Assembly: GCA_002943765.1 (NCBI GenBank)
Contig: PQWQ01000015.1
Location: 1,302,001 to 1,366,000 of the forward strand
Direction: 5' to 3'
Length of the DNA stretch: 64,000 bases
Source: Psoroptes ovis
Lineage: Eukaryota; Arthropoda; Arachnida; Sarcoptiformes; Psoroptidae
Below are positions 50,409 to 61,300 of this stretch, in pieces (position 1 is the first letter of the stretch; every line of letters begins with the position of its first letter). A model generated the notes under the pieces. That model made no database searches. It saw only the letters and a list, made by a program, of their open reading frames with translations, and had not been told where the DNA came from. Both the position numbers and the translations under genes were made by a program.

Positions 50409-52719
50409 TTACTCTTTTTTGACCATCTCTTTAGCACGATGTGCTTGCAATACTGCCAAAGCTTCATCTACTTTAGACCGAAGGCTATCTTGATTTTCCA
50501 ACATATGTACGATTTCTTGCATATCCATTTCTAGTAACATGCCAGTAATTTTGGAAGCCAATTCAGGTTGTAATTGTTGCACCAATGGATATAATCGTTC
50601 ACCTAGTGAGTTTGAAAATAAAGAAGTTTTAAATTCAGATGGTCCTAGCAAGTGTTGAATACGAATTTTTATAAAGTTTCAGACGAGGGAGCTAATTGTC
50701 GCCATAGAGATGTCATCTAAAACGGTCAGTGGGTTCAGCTATTTCTAGCTCTGACCAGATGAACATATCTTAGACAAATTTCCGGAAAGAATCATCACCT
50801 AATGGTGTAATAATTAAAAAATAATGAACTTGACTCACCTAAAATTTGAGTTTGGTCTTCGCCTGATTGCTCAGCCATAATCGGAATCTGAGCAAGATGT
50901 GGTTGTTGAACGCCATGTGATGGCAATGGCTGACCACCTGGTGTTGCTACCATTGGTTTGTTTGGACCACGAATTCCACCGGCTTGTGGTCCTCGACCTT
51001 GACCACGCACATTTACACCTCCATTAGCAGTAACTGGTCCTACAAATTGTCTGGGACCGCCCATATTCGGAGCAGGTCCTTGCACAACTGGACGCGGAAC
51101 ATTCTGATGACCACGCGGTGGCATGTTTCGCTGGAATCCGGCTTGATTATAAGGCATTTGACCTCGTGGAATCGGAGCGTTTGTTCCCCACCGAGCCACG
51201 CGAATACCACCTGGTGGTCCTTGAGTTCCCGGAGGCATTGCGGCCGGTCCATTAGAGGCATAATAGCCACGTTGCATATTTGGTGCAATCGGCAACAAGT
51301 ATGGAGGTTGTGTTTGAGTGCCTTGCAAAGGTTGTTGGATACCTGTGAATCCGGCCAATGATGGTGGGTTAGCAAACGGCATCTGCGCTGGAGCAAGTGG
51401 ATGATGAGGATGTCCAGCTTGTGGTGGCAACGGCTGATTAAATCGCACATTAGCCGCACCAAAACGCATAGTATTCAATTTTTGTGCTTCGCGGTCTTCT
51501 TTGCGTTGCGCCAAAGCGACATACAACGGTTTGGATTCAATAATACGATTATTCATTTCGGTAACAGCTTTTGTCGCTTCTTCAGGTGTAGAATAGCAAA
51601 CAAAACCAAAACCTTTCGATCGACCTTTTTCATCAGTCATAACTTTAGCAGATGTTATCGTACCATAAGCACTGAACTCCTTTTGCAAGCGTTCATCATT
51701 AATAGAGTCTTCGAGATTTTTCACATACAAATTGACACCTTGAGAGCGATTGATCCGTTCGATTTTCAATAATTCCAATTTTCGTTTCAACTCAGCTTCA
51801 CGTTCTGCTTTTTTCTGTGCACGACCAACATATAATTGTTTGCCTATAACAAAGATCATAATTATAAAAGACCAAGACTTGTCAAGTTTCTTAACTTACC
51901 GCCACCCATATCTTTGCCATTCAATGCATTGACTGCTTGTTCAGCTTGATCTGGGCTTGCGAAACACACGAAACCAAATCCTTTGGATTTACCCTCTTCA
52001 TCTTTTGTAACAACAGCAGATGTAATAGTGCCATAAGGTTCGAATAAACTTTTCAATTTTTCATCAGTGTCATATTCATCACTTAAATTTTTGACATAAA
52101 TATTGGTGAATCTTCGTGGTGTACCCAATTTGTTTTCACGTTCTTTGCGAGAGATAAATTTTCCAACATATATCTTTTTATTATTGATAACTTTGCCATT
52201 AAGACCGATGATTGCAGCCTGTGCTGTTTCTTCTGAATCGAAATGAACAAAACCATAACCTTTCGATTGGGCTTTATCATCATAGGAAATTTTACACGAT
52301 AAAATATTTCCAAAATAAGAGAAAGTGTCAAACAAAACTTTATTATCCACCGATTTTTCCAAATTCTTGATAAAAATGTTTCCTACACCAGAACGACGTA
52401 ATGATGGATCACGCTGTGACCACATGATTCGAATCGGACGGCCATTCAAACGTTCAAAATTCAAAGTATCAATAGCAGTTTCAGCGTCTGATGCATTCTG
52501 ATAATTGACGTAAGCATAACCCAAAGATCTGCGAGTGATAATATCACGGCAAACACGAATTGAAAGTACAGGTCCAACACTTGAAAATTTTTCAAACAAT
52601 ACGGCTTCAGTAACATCAGGTGCTAAATCACCGACATACAAGGATGCAATCGGATAATGATTGCCTGAGCTTGTTGTATTGGTTGTTGTTGCTGCTGGTG
52701 TTGCAGTTGTAGTATTCAT
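50409..52719 (-). CDS. PABPC1: Cytoplasmic poly(A)-binding protein
   Basis: Three exons in transcript order 52719-51900, 51843-50839, 50602-50409, all in phase 1; 672 residues. Four RRMs (about 26-100, 112-190, 205-282, 308-385), each with an RNP1 of the GYAYVNY/KGYGFVHF/KGFGFVCF/KGFGFVCY type, then a Pro/Gly/Gln/Met-rich linker, then the MLLE (PABC) domain LGERLYPLVQQLQPELASKI-TGMLLEM about 610-670, formed only after exon 2 (..QTQIL) is joined to exon 3 (GERLYP..). It binds mRNA poly(A) tails, eIF4G and PAM2 proteins. Length and order are typical of animal PABPC. Intron 2 (236 bp) is longer than its neighbours and holds a structured element; the leader is A-rich. Confidence 0.97.
50679..50798 (-). 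ncRNA. Candidate structured (snoRNA-like) RNA in PABPC intron 2
   Basis: In the sense of the host transcript GTGATGA (a C-box match, 50798-50792) lies 5' and GTCTGA (D-box match, 50682-50679 for CTGA) lies 3'. Between them is a strong hairpin at 50756-50724: GGTCAG and AGCTA pairing with TAGCT and CTGACC around a GAAA loop, with a one-sided internal bulge. Local GC is higher than in other introns. Highly expressed translation genes often host snoRNAs. Against it: the sequences flanking the boxes do not form a good terminal stem, and 120 nt is long for a C/D RNA. Confidence 0.35.
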
Positions 52720-52790
52720 TTTTATTTTTTATATTGTTTTTTTTCAAATTTTACTATTTTTTTGATAAATTTTTTCAAATTTTATTTGCT
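52720..52790 (-). promoter_or_regulatory. A-rich leader of PABPC mRNA
   Basis: In the mRNA sense the 70 nt before the ATG are dominated by A runs (A8, A7, A6, A6, A5) separated by a few other bases. A possible leader acceptor (TTATTCTCAG) ends near 52796. PABPC mRNAs in other animals carry an oligo(A) autoregulatory element here, to which PABP binds to limit its own translation. Genome-wide AT richness lowers the weight of this. Confidence 0.45.
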
Positions 52791-53023
52791 AAAACTGAGA
52801 ATAAAAAAAGAAAAAACAAAAACAATTACTAATTTTCAAATATATGAAAATGATTATGATTTTATAAAAAAATTAAATTCTAAATTTTTGATTCAATTAT
52901 GTCCAGAAAAAGCACGTGATGCTAGTCACGTTCACATACCATGTGTGCATGCATTGAGAGTGAATTGTTATGGTTTTACAACACTGAAAACTATTAACCC
53001 TCAACAGAAAGCATTGTGAAAGG

Positions 53024-53079
53024 TACGGCTGCATGCGACTATTTAACACTGATCGACATGTTTTGTTGAAATAGCCGTA
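53024..53079. repeat. Imperfect inverted repeat (56 bp)
   Basis: TACGGCT at 53024-53030 pairs with AGCCGTA at 53073-53079, and the inner ATTTAACA region pairs partly with TGTTGAAAT. A ten-base insertion sits in the left arm. It could be a hairpin RNA or a short palindromic relic. Confidence 0.5.
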
Positions 53080-53110
53080 AAAAAAATAAAATTCGGACTT
53101 AGAAAATTTT

Positions 53111-53254
53111 TTCAATTTTTTCCCATTGAAAATGCATTATTTTTCAATTTTTCCCATTGAAAATGCATTATTTTTCAATTTTTCCCATTGAAAATGCATT
53201 ATTTTTCAATTTTTCCCATTGAAAATTCATTATTTTTCAATTTTTTTCCATTGA
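53111..53254. repeat. 31-bp tandem repeat, about 4.5 copies
   Basis: Units start with CCCATTGAAAATGCATTA at 53122, 53153, 53184 and 53215, exactly 31 bp apart and almost identical; the fourth has TTCATTA and two extra T at its end. Each unit contains TTTTTCAA and TTGAAAA in inverted orientation and the palindrome ATGCAT. The near identity points to recent expansion. Confidence 0.85.
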
Positions 53255-53769
53255 ATTCGGACTTGGAATTTTTTCAAATTTTGAATGAGGATTTCAATGT
53301 TAAATTCATATGATTTTGAATTAAAATTAAATTCTTGATTAATTATAATCATGGAAAATAAGTCAAATGAATAATTTGGCCTATCCAGCAATAAGGAATT
53401 AATATTCAAATTTATTTTAAAAATTGTCATTGAATTAAATATTTAATTTGACTTGATCCTCGATTAATTGTGTATCGTATCACGGATTTTTTTGAAAAAT
53501 ATTAAGGTCATTGGTGGTAAACTTTTAGACCAATTTCGAATTTATCTTTGAAAAAATTTTCTTTGATCTTGTCAAATTTTCGTGCACCCAATTTCGATTT
53601 CTATTTCATTTTCGATTAGATAATAAAAATTTCTATTTCCTTTTGTGAATATATTAACTTTTTCACTTGTATCACAATTCATTGTCTTATTAAACACGAC
53701 TTCGATTATTGATATCTGAATTGGTGAAATTTATATTTTGTGAACATTTTCAAATTCGTTTGCTTGGTC

Positions 53770-54222
53770 ATGGATGAATATCGAGAAAAACTTAAAGAAT
53801 TATTCAACAAATTACGCCGAAGTGAAGAATTAATCAAGAGAACAGGATCAAGGTTGCTGCTAAGATGTTGCATATGCGATGATCTTAGAGAAATGCGTGG
53901 TCCAAAATTTTATTTATCAACCCGGCAAGAATTTTCTGCCCATTTAAAAAAATATCATGATATTTCAATAGGTAAGTTTGAATATTCAATTAATTATTAT
54001 CAAATTAATCAGGTTATATGTAAAATAAAACAACCTCTTAATGGGGGAATCAATTATTGATTATGATTAGTCGCGTGAATTATCAATACGATTTTTTAGA
54101 AATAATATTTATTATTTGATTTTTTTTTTCTTTGAACAGATCTCGATGAGTTGAATAATGACAATGGTGATGATGATAATAAAGAAGCGACCGCTCATAT
54201 TGATGGTCAAGAACGTAAATAA
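53770..54222 (+). CDS. Short zinc-finger protein related to the next gene
   Basis: Two exons, 53770..53971 and 54140..54222, 94 residues. Exon 1 (MDEYREKLKELFNKLRRSEE, ... CCICDDLREMRGPKFYLSTR, QEFSAHLKKYHD) is clearly paralogous to the first exon of the gene at 55319: C-x2-C, the same RG(P/R)K(F/Y)Y(L/F)STR core and H-x4-H, a C2H2-like finger. Exon 2 is short and acidic (DLDELNNDNGDDDNKEATAH) and ends in a stop, where the neighbour continues with the transposase-like part. It is therefore a zinc-finger-only relative, either a truncated duplicate or a stand-alone regulator. Splice sites are good (G|GTAAGT; TTTGAACAG). Function unknown. Confidence 0.6.
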
Positions 54223-55318
54223 TTGCATTCATCTCATCATCATCATCATCCACACCACTTATTTGTTAATGTGTTTCATCTATGTAAATCTCTTTTCTAT
54301 GTTTTGAATTTAAATTTGATTCTTGATCAAATTTGTTTAATGAATTAATTAAATAATAATGAAGAAATAAATTAAATGTTAAAAGAATTTTGCTAATTTG
54401 GTAATTATGAATTTATATTCAAATTTATCATGAAATTAACGTAAAATAAAGGAAATTCATTGATTGATTATTGATGTTTCATTGAAATTGAATATACAAA
54501 AATATCTATTCTCAGAAAGAAATATGATAATTGAAAAATGTAATTAATGTTCAGTCGAACATCAAAAGAACTGACCGCAAGAAATTGCTAGAAAGGTCTT
54601 TAACAATTTTACAGGCATTTCGATCTGGTGAGAAAAGTCAATTCCATTAGGCCAGGCCCATGGAGACGATTGTCTGTGTCTTTGATGCCGGCCTTATAGC
54701 TGTACAAAAAATTTATTCATTGAGGTATTAGCTTAAGGGTTTTGCTGATGACCATCGCTTAATCTTCTCTGTCGCCAAAAATTAATCAAAGAAATGTTTC
54801 GCGCATAGACAAAGGTAGAAAAGTAATTAGCGAGAAATGGAAAATAATTGGAGAAATTATGAAAAGAAAATATTAATATCAAAAAAAAAAAAAAAAAAAA
54901 AAAAAAATAGCGACTGGCGACAGAAAGGATTATTCACAAAATGACCAAATGAAATTTTTTTTTATGACACTTTTAGAAATGTCAATTTGGTGAGATTTTT
55001 ATTCGTTTCACCACAGACCATCTTATTTGCCACAGTTGCAATAATACCATCTGGCACCTGTTCTATCCTTTCTATGACCATCGTGTATTTGAAATAAAAT
55101 ATCGAAAGACCCGAACCTTGTCGTGTGAAAAAATTTTACGATATTTGTTGAAAATTTTTTAACAAGACAAGAAGAATCAGAAAATAAGATATGTGAAACA
55201 CCATATTTAAACACCGTTTCTTTCCTTGGTCCAGTCAGTTTGTTTGTATTGATTAGAATCGATATTTTGTTTTGTGATTTTGTCAACTTAGTTTTTTTTT
55301 GAATTTTTTTATTTTGCC
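54223..55318. other. Spacer between the two related genes, with GC-richer structured part
   Basis: 54540-54790 is less AT-rich than its surroundings. It contains an imperfect hairpin AGGCCAGGC/GCCGGCCT (54649-54694) and CTGTCGCC (54769-54776), whose inverted copy GGCGACAG lies at 54916-54923 just past a run of about 29 A. This looks like a decayed mobile or retroposed sequence. 54223-54540 and 54930-55318 show no feature beyond a probable promoter for the next gene. Confidence 0.35.
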
Positions 55319-58147
55319 ATGGATGAAAAACACAAAAATTTCCTTGCAAAATTACGTGAAAGTGAACAACGAATCAAAGAAAAAGGACCTGGAACTGGAT
55401 TGTTAATGAAATGCTACATTTGCGATGACCTAAAAGAGATTCGCGGCAGAAAATATTATTTTTCCACCAGGAAAGAATTTTCCAACCATTTCACAAAATA
55501 TCACAAAGATTTCCGAAGGTGAGTTCGAATATCTGATTGATTAATATTTTTAAAAAATTTTGTAACATATAGCGTGCAACAACCGACAACCGCTCACGAG
55601 GAAGAACCAATGATTATTGATGATGAACCACGTATGTAGTCAAGATAATTTTCTGACATGATATTTATTATTCAATTTTATTTTTGGATAGTTCCCGAAG
55701 AGTCACTTCCCGAAGAGTCACATGGTGAAAATGTTCATCATGAAGATGATGCTGATATGGGTGCGATTGCTGATGATGATAATACAGAAGGTAAATTATA
55801 CATACAAATATTTAGCATAATATTGATTTCTTACAATTATCATCATTATAATATTTTTTCAGAAATTCATGGTGATGAACCTGAAGTCATAAATTTGGAC
55901 GATGATGATTTGGTTGTCGCACACAATGTTGAATATCGTGCTGATAATCATATCGAGGATGATGAATATCTTTTGATTCAAGATGTCAATTCATGGAATT
56001 GTAAGTCACCAGCGGAATTTATTGAATAATTATTATAATTTAAATATAATATATATTGATTAGTTACCGATGATGAACAAGAAAAGATAACTGAATTCTC
56101 AGTATTCAGAAATGTACCATCAGAGAAAAAGAAAAAACACACCAAATATTTAGTGGAAATTTTAACATCTAGGTATAATGGCTTCTGTTCAATGAAAGAA
56201 TTGTGTCGGTCGCATCCTATATCTCTAAAATATGGTTACCATCTCGACGACGAAGATAAAGAGTTCACGGATCAAGCATTGATTCAAGCTTTTAACACGC
56301 CGCAAACGTTAGAGCGGTTTATCAAAACATTACCGACATACATATCGCCGGGTAACTTTAATATTCACTAGTTCAGTATTCATTTATTGATGATTATTTT
56401 ATTGATATGATTTAGTTCATGAGTCCTGGGCCAGCAAAGCAAATTTGAATAGTCATTTCAAATTTACTTGGGTAAGACCCAGTGCTATCATCCGGCTCAT
56501 ATTGAACAACAAGTACATCGTCAAGCAATTGATTAATGAGATGTACCAGGGTCAATGTAGTCTGGAGATCACTGCCGAACATCTCAAGTGCAGTGGACAG
56601 CGCAAACAATATTTTATTGGCAGATTACAGGTCGAATTGGGGATTGATGATTTCTCAATCGTTAATCCATTAGGACCTAGCAGCAAATATCACACTTACA
56701 TCGCTTTATACATGTCTTGTGTGAATATTCCAATCCGATTCCGACTTAAACAAAAGAATATTTTTTTGATCGCTTTGATCAATCGGCATCAGATGGAGAT
56801 GCATCAATATGACATCAATGATGCATTCAAACCGATTGTAGATGATATCAAAGAGATGATGATCACAGGTAATGCAAATATAATTTTATTTAAAGAAACA
56901 TCTTAAACTAAAGTTTATCTGTATTAACAGGGATACCTAAAAAGATCGTCTTCAATGAAAATCATCATCTGAACATCAATATCAGAGTGGCAATTTCATC
57001 GGTATGCGGCGACAATAAAGCAATTTATGAATTCCTCGGTTTTAAACAATCGTTTAGACCAGAATCATTTGTCTGCCGCAAGTGTGGAGCGAAAGGTTCG
57101 ATGAAAGAGTTGGAGAAATTGAAAGAAAACATCGATTTCGCAGCAACTGATGCATCGACATTGAAAACCAAATATGGTTTGAAAAAATCCTCGGTTTTTG
57201 GTTGCTTGCCGGGCATACCAATTTATGAACTGGCGGCATTCGATGTCATGCATGACGTTGATGAAGGCATCGTTGAAAAAATCATCATTATGATCATCCA
57301 AATTTTGGGAGTGGACTGCAAAAAATTGTCCGATTGTTGTCGAAAACGAAAGATTGGCGTCAACATTAGAGGTACCGCGAAAACCAAAATTATCAAAATA
57401 AAAGGTACCGCAAACATGGTAAGTTTCCATTCTTTTTTATTTGAATGTGAATCATTTTCTGCTTCCGATTTCTAGAAGTATAAATTCTTCATTTCGTTTG
57501 CAAAATTGGTCAAAAAAACGGGGAAAAAAATTTCTTCCGAACCAATTTTGCGGAAAATGTATAGCAGTGCCAAAGAATTCGCCATTCTATCACACTCTTT
57601 TGTTCTTGGCGAAAATGAAATCAAAAGATTGAGAAAAACATCAATCAAAATAATGAAATGTTTCGTGGATTTAGGTGAAACAATCACCCCCAAACTCCAT
57701 AATTTACTCCATTATTACCAAGACGCAAAGGAATTCGGTTGCATATATCGCAATTCTTCGTACAAATATGAGCGTTTTCACCAATTACATAAAAATTCGA
57801 TCCTTACATCGAAAAATAGGAGAAATCCTGCTTTATCAATGGCGAATCACTATCAGAATCGATTAGCGCTAAATTTGTACAATTCTGAATTTTTAGAGAA
57901 AGATTTTTTCTCTATTAATAATGATGAAGATGATGATGATGATTTTGACGATGATAACGATGATTATGATAAGTTTGACGATGAAGACGTTGATGAAAAC
58001 ATTGAAGATACCCGTGATGCTGACGACAATGATGATGATGATCATGACGATGATGATTCTGAAGACGATGCTGATTCCGATGACGATGATGATTCAGATG
58101 ACACCGATGATACAGATGACACTCATGATATTGATGATGATGAATAA
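55319..58147 (+). CDS. EnSpm/CACTA-like transposase-derived gene
   Basis: Eight exons: 55319..55518, 55573..55631, 55692..55790, 55863..56000, 56064..56351, 56416..56868, 56931..57418, 57476..58147; every junction has GT..AG and keeps frame, 798 residues, no internal stop. N-terminal C2H2-like finger (CYICDDL..H-x4-H), acidic linkers, then a region of the Transposase_21 type: CGDNKAIYEFLGF with CRKC after it, SVFGCLPGIP, FDVMHDVDEGIVEK, and TPKLHNLLHYYQDAKEFG then YERFHQLHKNS, which correspond to the D.., DxMH.EG and FEAKH-like blocks of that family. The candidate acidic residues (CGD, DVMHD, YERFH) are all retained. The protein ends in about 75 Asp/Glu-rich residues. Seven short introns of host style and an intact frame suggest domestication or an intron-bearing active element. 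No terminal inverted repeats were recognised. Confidence 0.7.
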
Positions 58148-58267
58148 AAAAAAATTTCCAGATGAATTACTTTGTCGGATTATTTTCAAGAAAACTAAAT
58201 TTTAGGTAAGTTCATTAAATTCAATCAAAACTCAAAATTTTTCTAATTTTATCAAATCGTATCTTAA

Positions 58268-58337
58268 TAGGTCAGTGGTTACGACTGCATCTGCGACAGG
58301 TCATGCGAAAGGACCCGGTTCGAATCCTGGATAGAGA
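58268..58337 (+). tRNA. tRNA-like sequence (degenerate tRNA or SINE head)
   Basis: TAGGTCAGTGG (58268-58278) is a near A box and GGTTCGAATCC (58317-58327) a perfect B box, at tRNA spacing. The T arm is CCCGG-TTCGAAT-CCTGG with one mismatch. A TGCAT/ATGCG stem is present, but its loop is 12 nt instead of 7, and the bases before the A box do not pair well with ATAGAGA to make an acceptor stem. More likely a tRNA pseudogene or tRNA-derived repeat than a working tRNA. It lies 120 bp after the transposase-like gene. Confidence 0.45.
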
Positions 58338-61300
58338 AATTTTGTTCCCGCTATATTTTCATTACAAATATTGCAGAATCGATGGAATTTGGATAATATA
58401 AGCTAAATAACGTATGTTTCATAACATAATAATAATATTAATCAATTCAAATTTGTTTCTTCATTAAAGAATTGACAATTAATAAGCCTCTAAATATTAA
58501 CGAATATGGATCATTTAGGACACCTGGAATACATTACATTAATCATTGTATATAATATAGAAATGAAAAATTATGCAAATTAAATTTCATGATTATGAAT
58601 CAATATAAATTCCAAATTAATAAAATATCGAAAAAAATGATAATAAAAATTCGCGCTTAAAAAATTTTTAAATTTTTAATTTTTTGTCATCAGAGCCATC
58701 TCATTTTCTTTTTTTTAAGTTTCATGAATTTTTTTCCGGAAAATTTTGAAAAAATATTTTGAGAAAAAGTTTCCGAGAAATTTGAAAAAATTGCATGCAA
58801 TGAAAAAAAGTCTGAAATTTCGAAGGTTAACTTGCAATATTAACCATCCTTTGATCTCAATTCATATATGACGTGACGCTGAAAAAAGTTTTCAGTGAAG
58901 CATTGAGCAAGCAAAAAAGATAAATGCGCATGCAAAAACATTTTATTGTTGGCGTATGTGTATCGAAAAGAGCTTAACACATTTGTATTAAGAGAAAGTA
59001 ATGTGCCACGCAAGGGACAAATTAAATAAAAAATTATCAATGCTCACCAGAATCGTTTGTTATTTGAGTAAATTTATTAACAGCCAAAATTTTTTTTGAA
59101 TATTTTACGATTTTTTTGGTTTTTGAGAATTTTTTTATTTTTAATAATTTTTTCAATTTTTTTTAGTTTTTTTGAATATTTTTTAATTTTTTTTTGTATT
59201 TTTGATAATTTTTTTCTTTAATCAAACATTGTTATGATTTATTTTTTTTATTAGTTCATTTGTTGATTCAAATGGAATCGAGATGTTTTTGAGAATATCT
59301 TGATTCGATGTTTTAACTTTATAATTATTTTTTTTTAACGAGTTTTCAATTTTTTTAGTGTTTATTGTTGATGATGATGATAATGAGTAAGGGAGTAAAT
59401 CATAAAAATGAAAAAAAAAATTATTTGTTTTGGTTTAACCTTTACGACACAACTACTGAAAGGAAAATGATGATGATTTTGTTTGGAAATTGTTGTGCTC
59501 GTTTTTGTTGTGGCCAAATACGAATGTTTTTTTACGAAAATTTAAACGGAGCATGCGCAAACTCTCTGAATGTTTTCATTGAATAGTGCTACTATTACGA
59601 TTTGACTGCCAGCTCCGAGTACTGATGTAATGTGGTGTGAGAGAAATGTTAAGAAAAAAGATAATGACAAAGGAAACGGATACGTTTAAAAAGTGCTTAA
59701 AAATGAATAGTAGAATTGAAATGTGTGAGGATAATCCAGAGGTAGTGGCATGGATAGAAACGGTATGATACATAGCAACAATTATTTCAAAACGATTGAG
59801 AATAAAAACAAATGGATCGTTTGATAAACATTTCATATTTAATCATAAAAAAATTGTTTATTAAAAACGAGTTAATGATGGATTAATATATTTGGGTCAA
59901 ATATTGAAAAGTTGAATCGAATATTTGTTTTAATTTCAAAAACAAAAATCAAATATTTCATTAGATAATGAACACGGAAATGATTTTTCGTGTTTGTTTT
60001 TTAATTGAAATATGAAATTTTCATCTTAGAAACACTTTTTCAATATCTTACAAAAATCTTTTCCTACTCAAGATATTGAATAATTCGATGATTAATCTTT
60101 TTCTATGATTCACAGTACTTTAGTGAATATTTCAGCGTGATTACAGCAAAATTATTTCAACTTTTTTTTTTGAAATTCAAACCAAAAATACAAAACCACC
60201 ATCTATCGACCAGAATTTTGGAGTATGGAATTTCCAATTACACAATATTCTTTTTTATATTCAACTTGTCATGGTTCATTAAATCAAATTCAATTCAATT
60301 CAATTCAATTGGTAGTGGTAATTGAATTTTTTTGAATTTTGTAATTTGAAAATTGAACTTGTTTGTTAGCCAAGATAAATCAAATATTCAGAAAAATGAA
60401 ACATCTAATAAATATTCTTACGAAATCCTGAAATAATTGAAATGAAACACATTATCCCATTTCTGAAATATATATCGAAACAAAACGAGAAAAGAAAAAT
60501 CTCTTGAATGCAAATATACCACTACCATTAAATGTAATTAATAAACATTAAGTTATATGTGTACTACACACATACATATATAAATCATCGTTATTATCAT
60601 TAATTTTACACCATTTTTTTTCATCATTTATTATAATTGTGATTATTATTAATAATATTGAAATTCTAATCATTTTTCATTAAAAATTTATTTTTTTTCA
60701 TTCCGAAAAATAGAAAAAAAAATGATTTATAACAAGATTATCGACTAATACTTTTGATAATATTAATGAAAAGAAAAAAAAATAATTCAAAAAAAAACAA
60801 ACAATAAGAAGTGGCGAAAAAACATGAAAAGCCATGAAAAGAGAGCAAAACAGTAGTAGTGGTCCACGAAACAATGGAGAATTGGAAAATACCGCGAATA
60901 ATGGCAGTAGCATTCGAAACAGATTGGAAGATGATCGATAGAAGTGGTACATGCAAATGCAGATCAATGATTCTTAATCATCGTTATTCATATTATTATT
61001 ATTATCATTATAATTCGGTAATTGATTAATTGATTTTTTTTCTAATAATTTTTTTTTCTTTCGAGGAAACAAAAGTATGCATGAATGTGTTGTGTATGGA
61101 ATTCAATTCATTTGAAGCAAATTATACACATAACAAACACACACATGCATATAATAATATACATGGAATACAAATATACATAGAATACATATAATACATA
61201 CACATAGTATACACAAATACACACACGCAGAGATATGCAGAACCTAAAATAACCAAACATACAAACAAATAATAATAATAAAACAAAAACAAATATTTGG

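Larger units (their letters stand above)
52800..53769. other. Intergenic with hairpin and tandem repeats
   Basis: Upstream of PABPC. Besides the two repeat entries listed separately, only AT-rich DNA. AATTCGGACTT words flank the tandem repeat on both sides (53090-53100 and 53254-53264). Confidence 0.5.

Noticed and set aside
51040..51462. Minus-strand 140-codon frame and plus-strand 125-codon frame inside PABPC
   Set aside because: Shadows of the PABPC linker exon in other frames; the real frame carries four RRMs and MLLE.
54140..54222. Reading the small zinc-finger gene and the transposase-like gene as one transcript
   Set aside because: The second exon of the first gene ends in a clear stop (54220-54222), and the next gene has its own ATG and a repeated finger.
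57025..57430. Minus-strand frames of 121 and 63 codons
   Set aside because: Antisense to the conserved transposase exon; no independent support.
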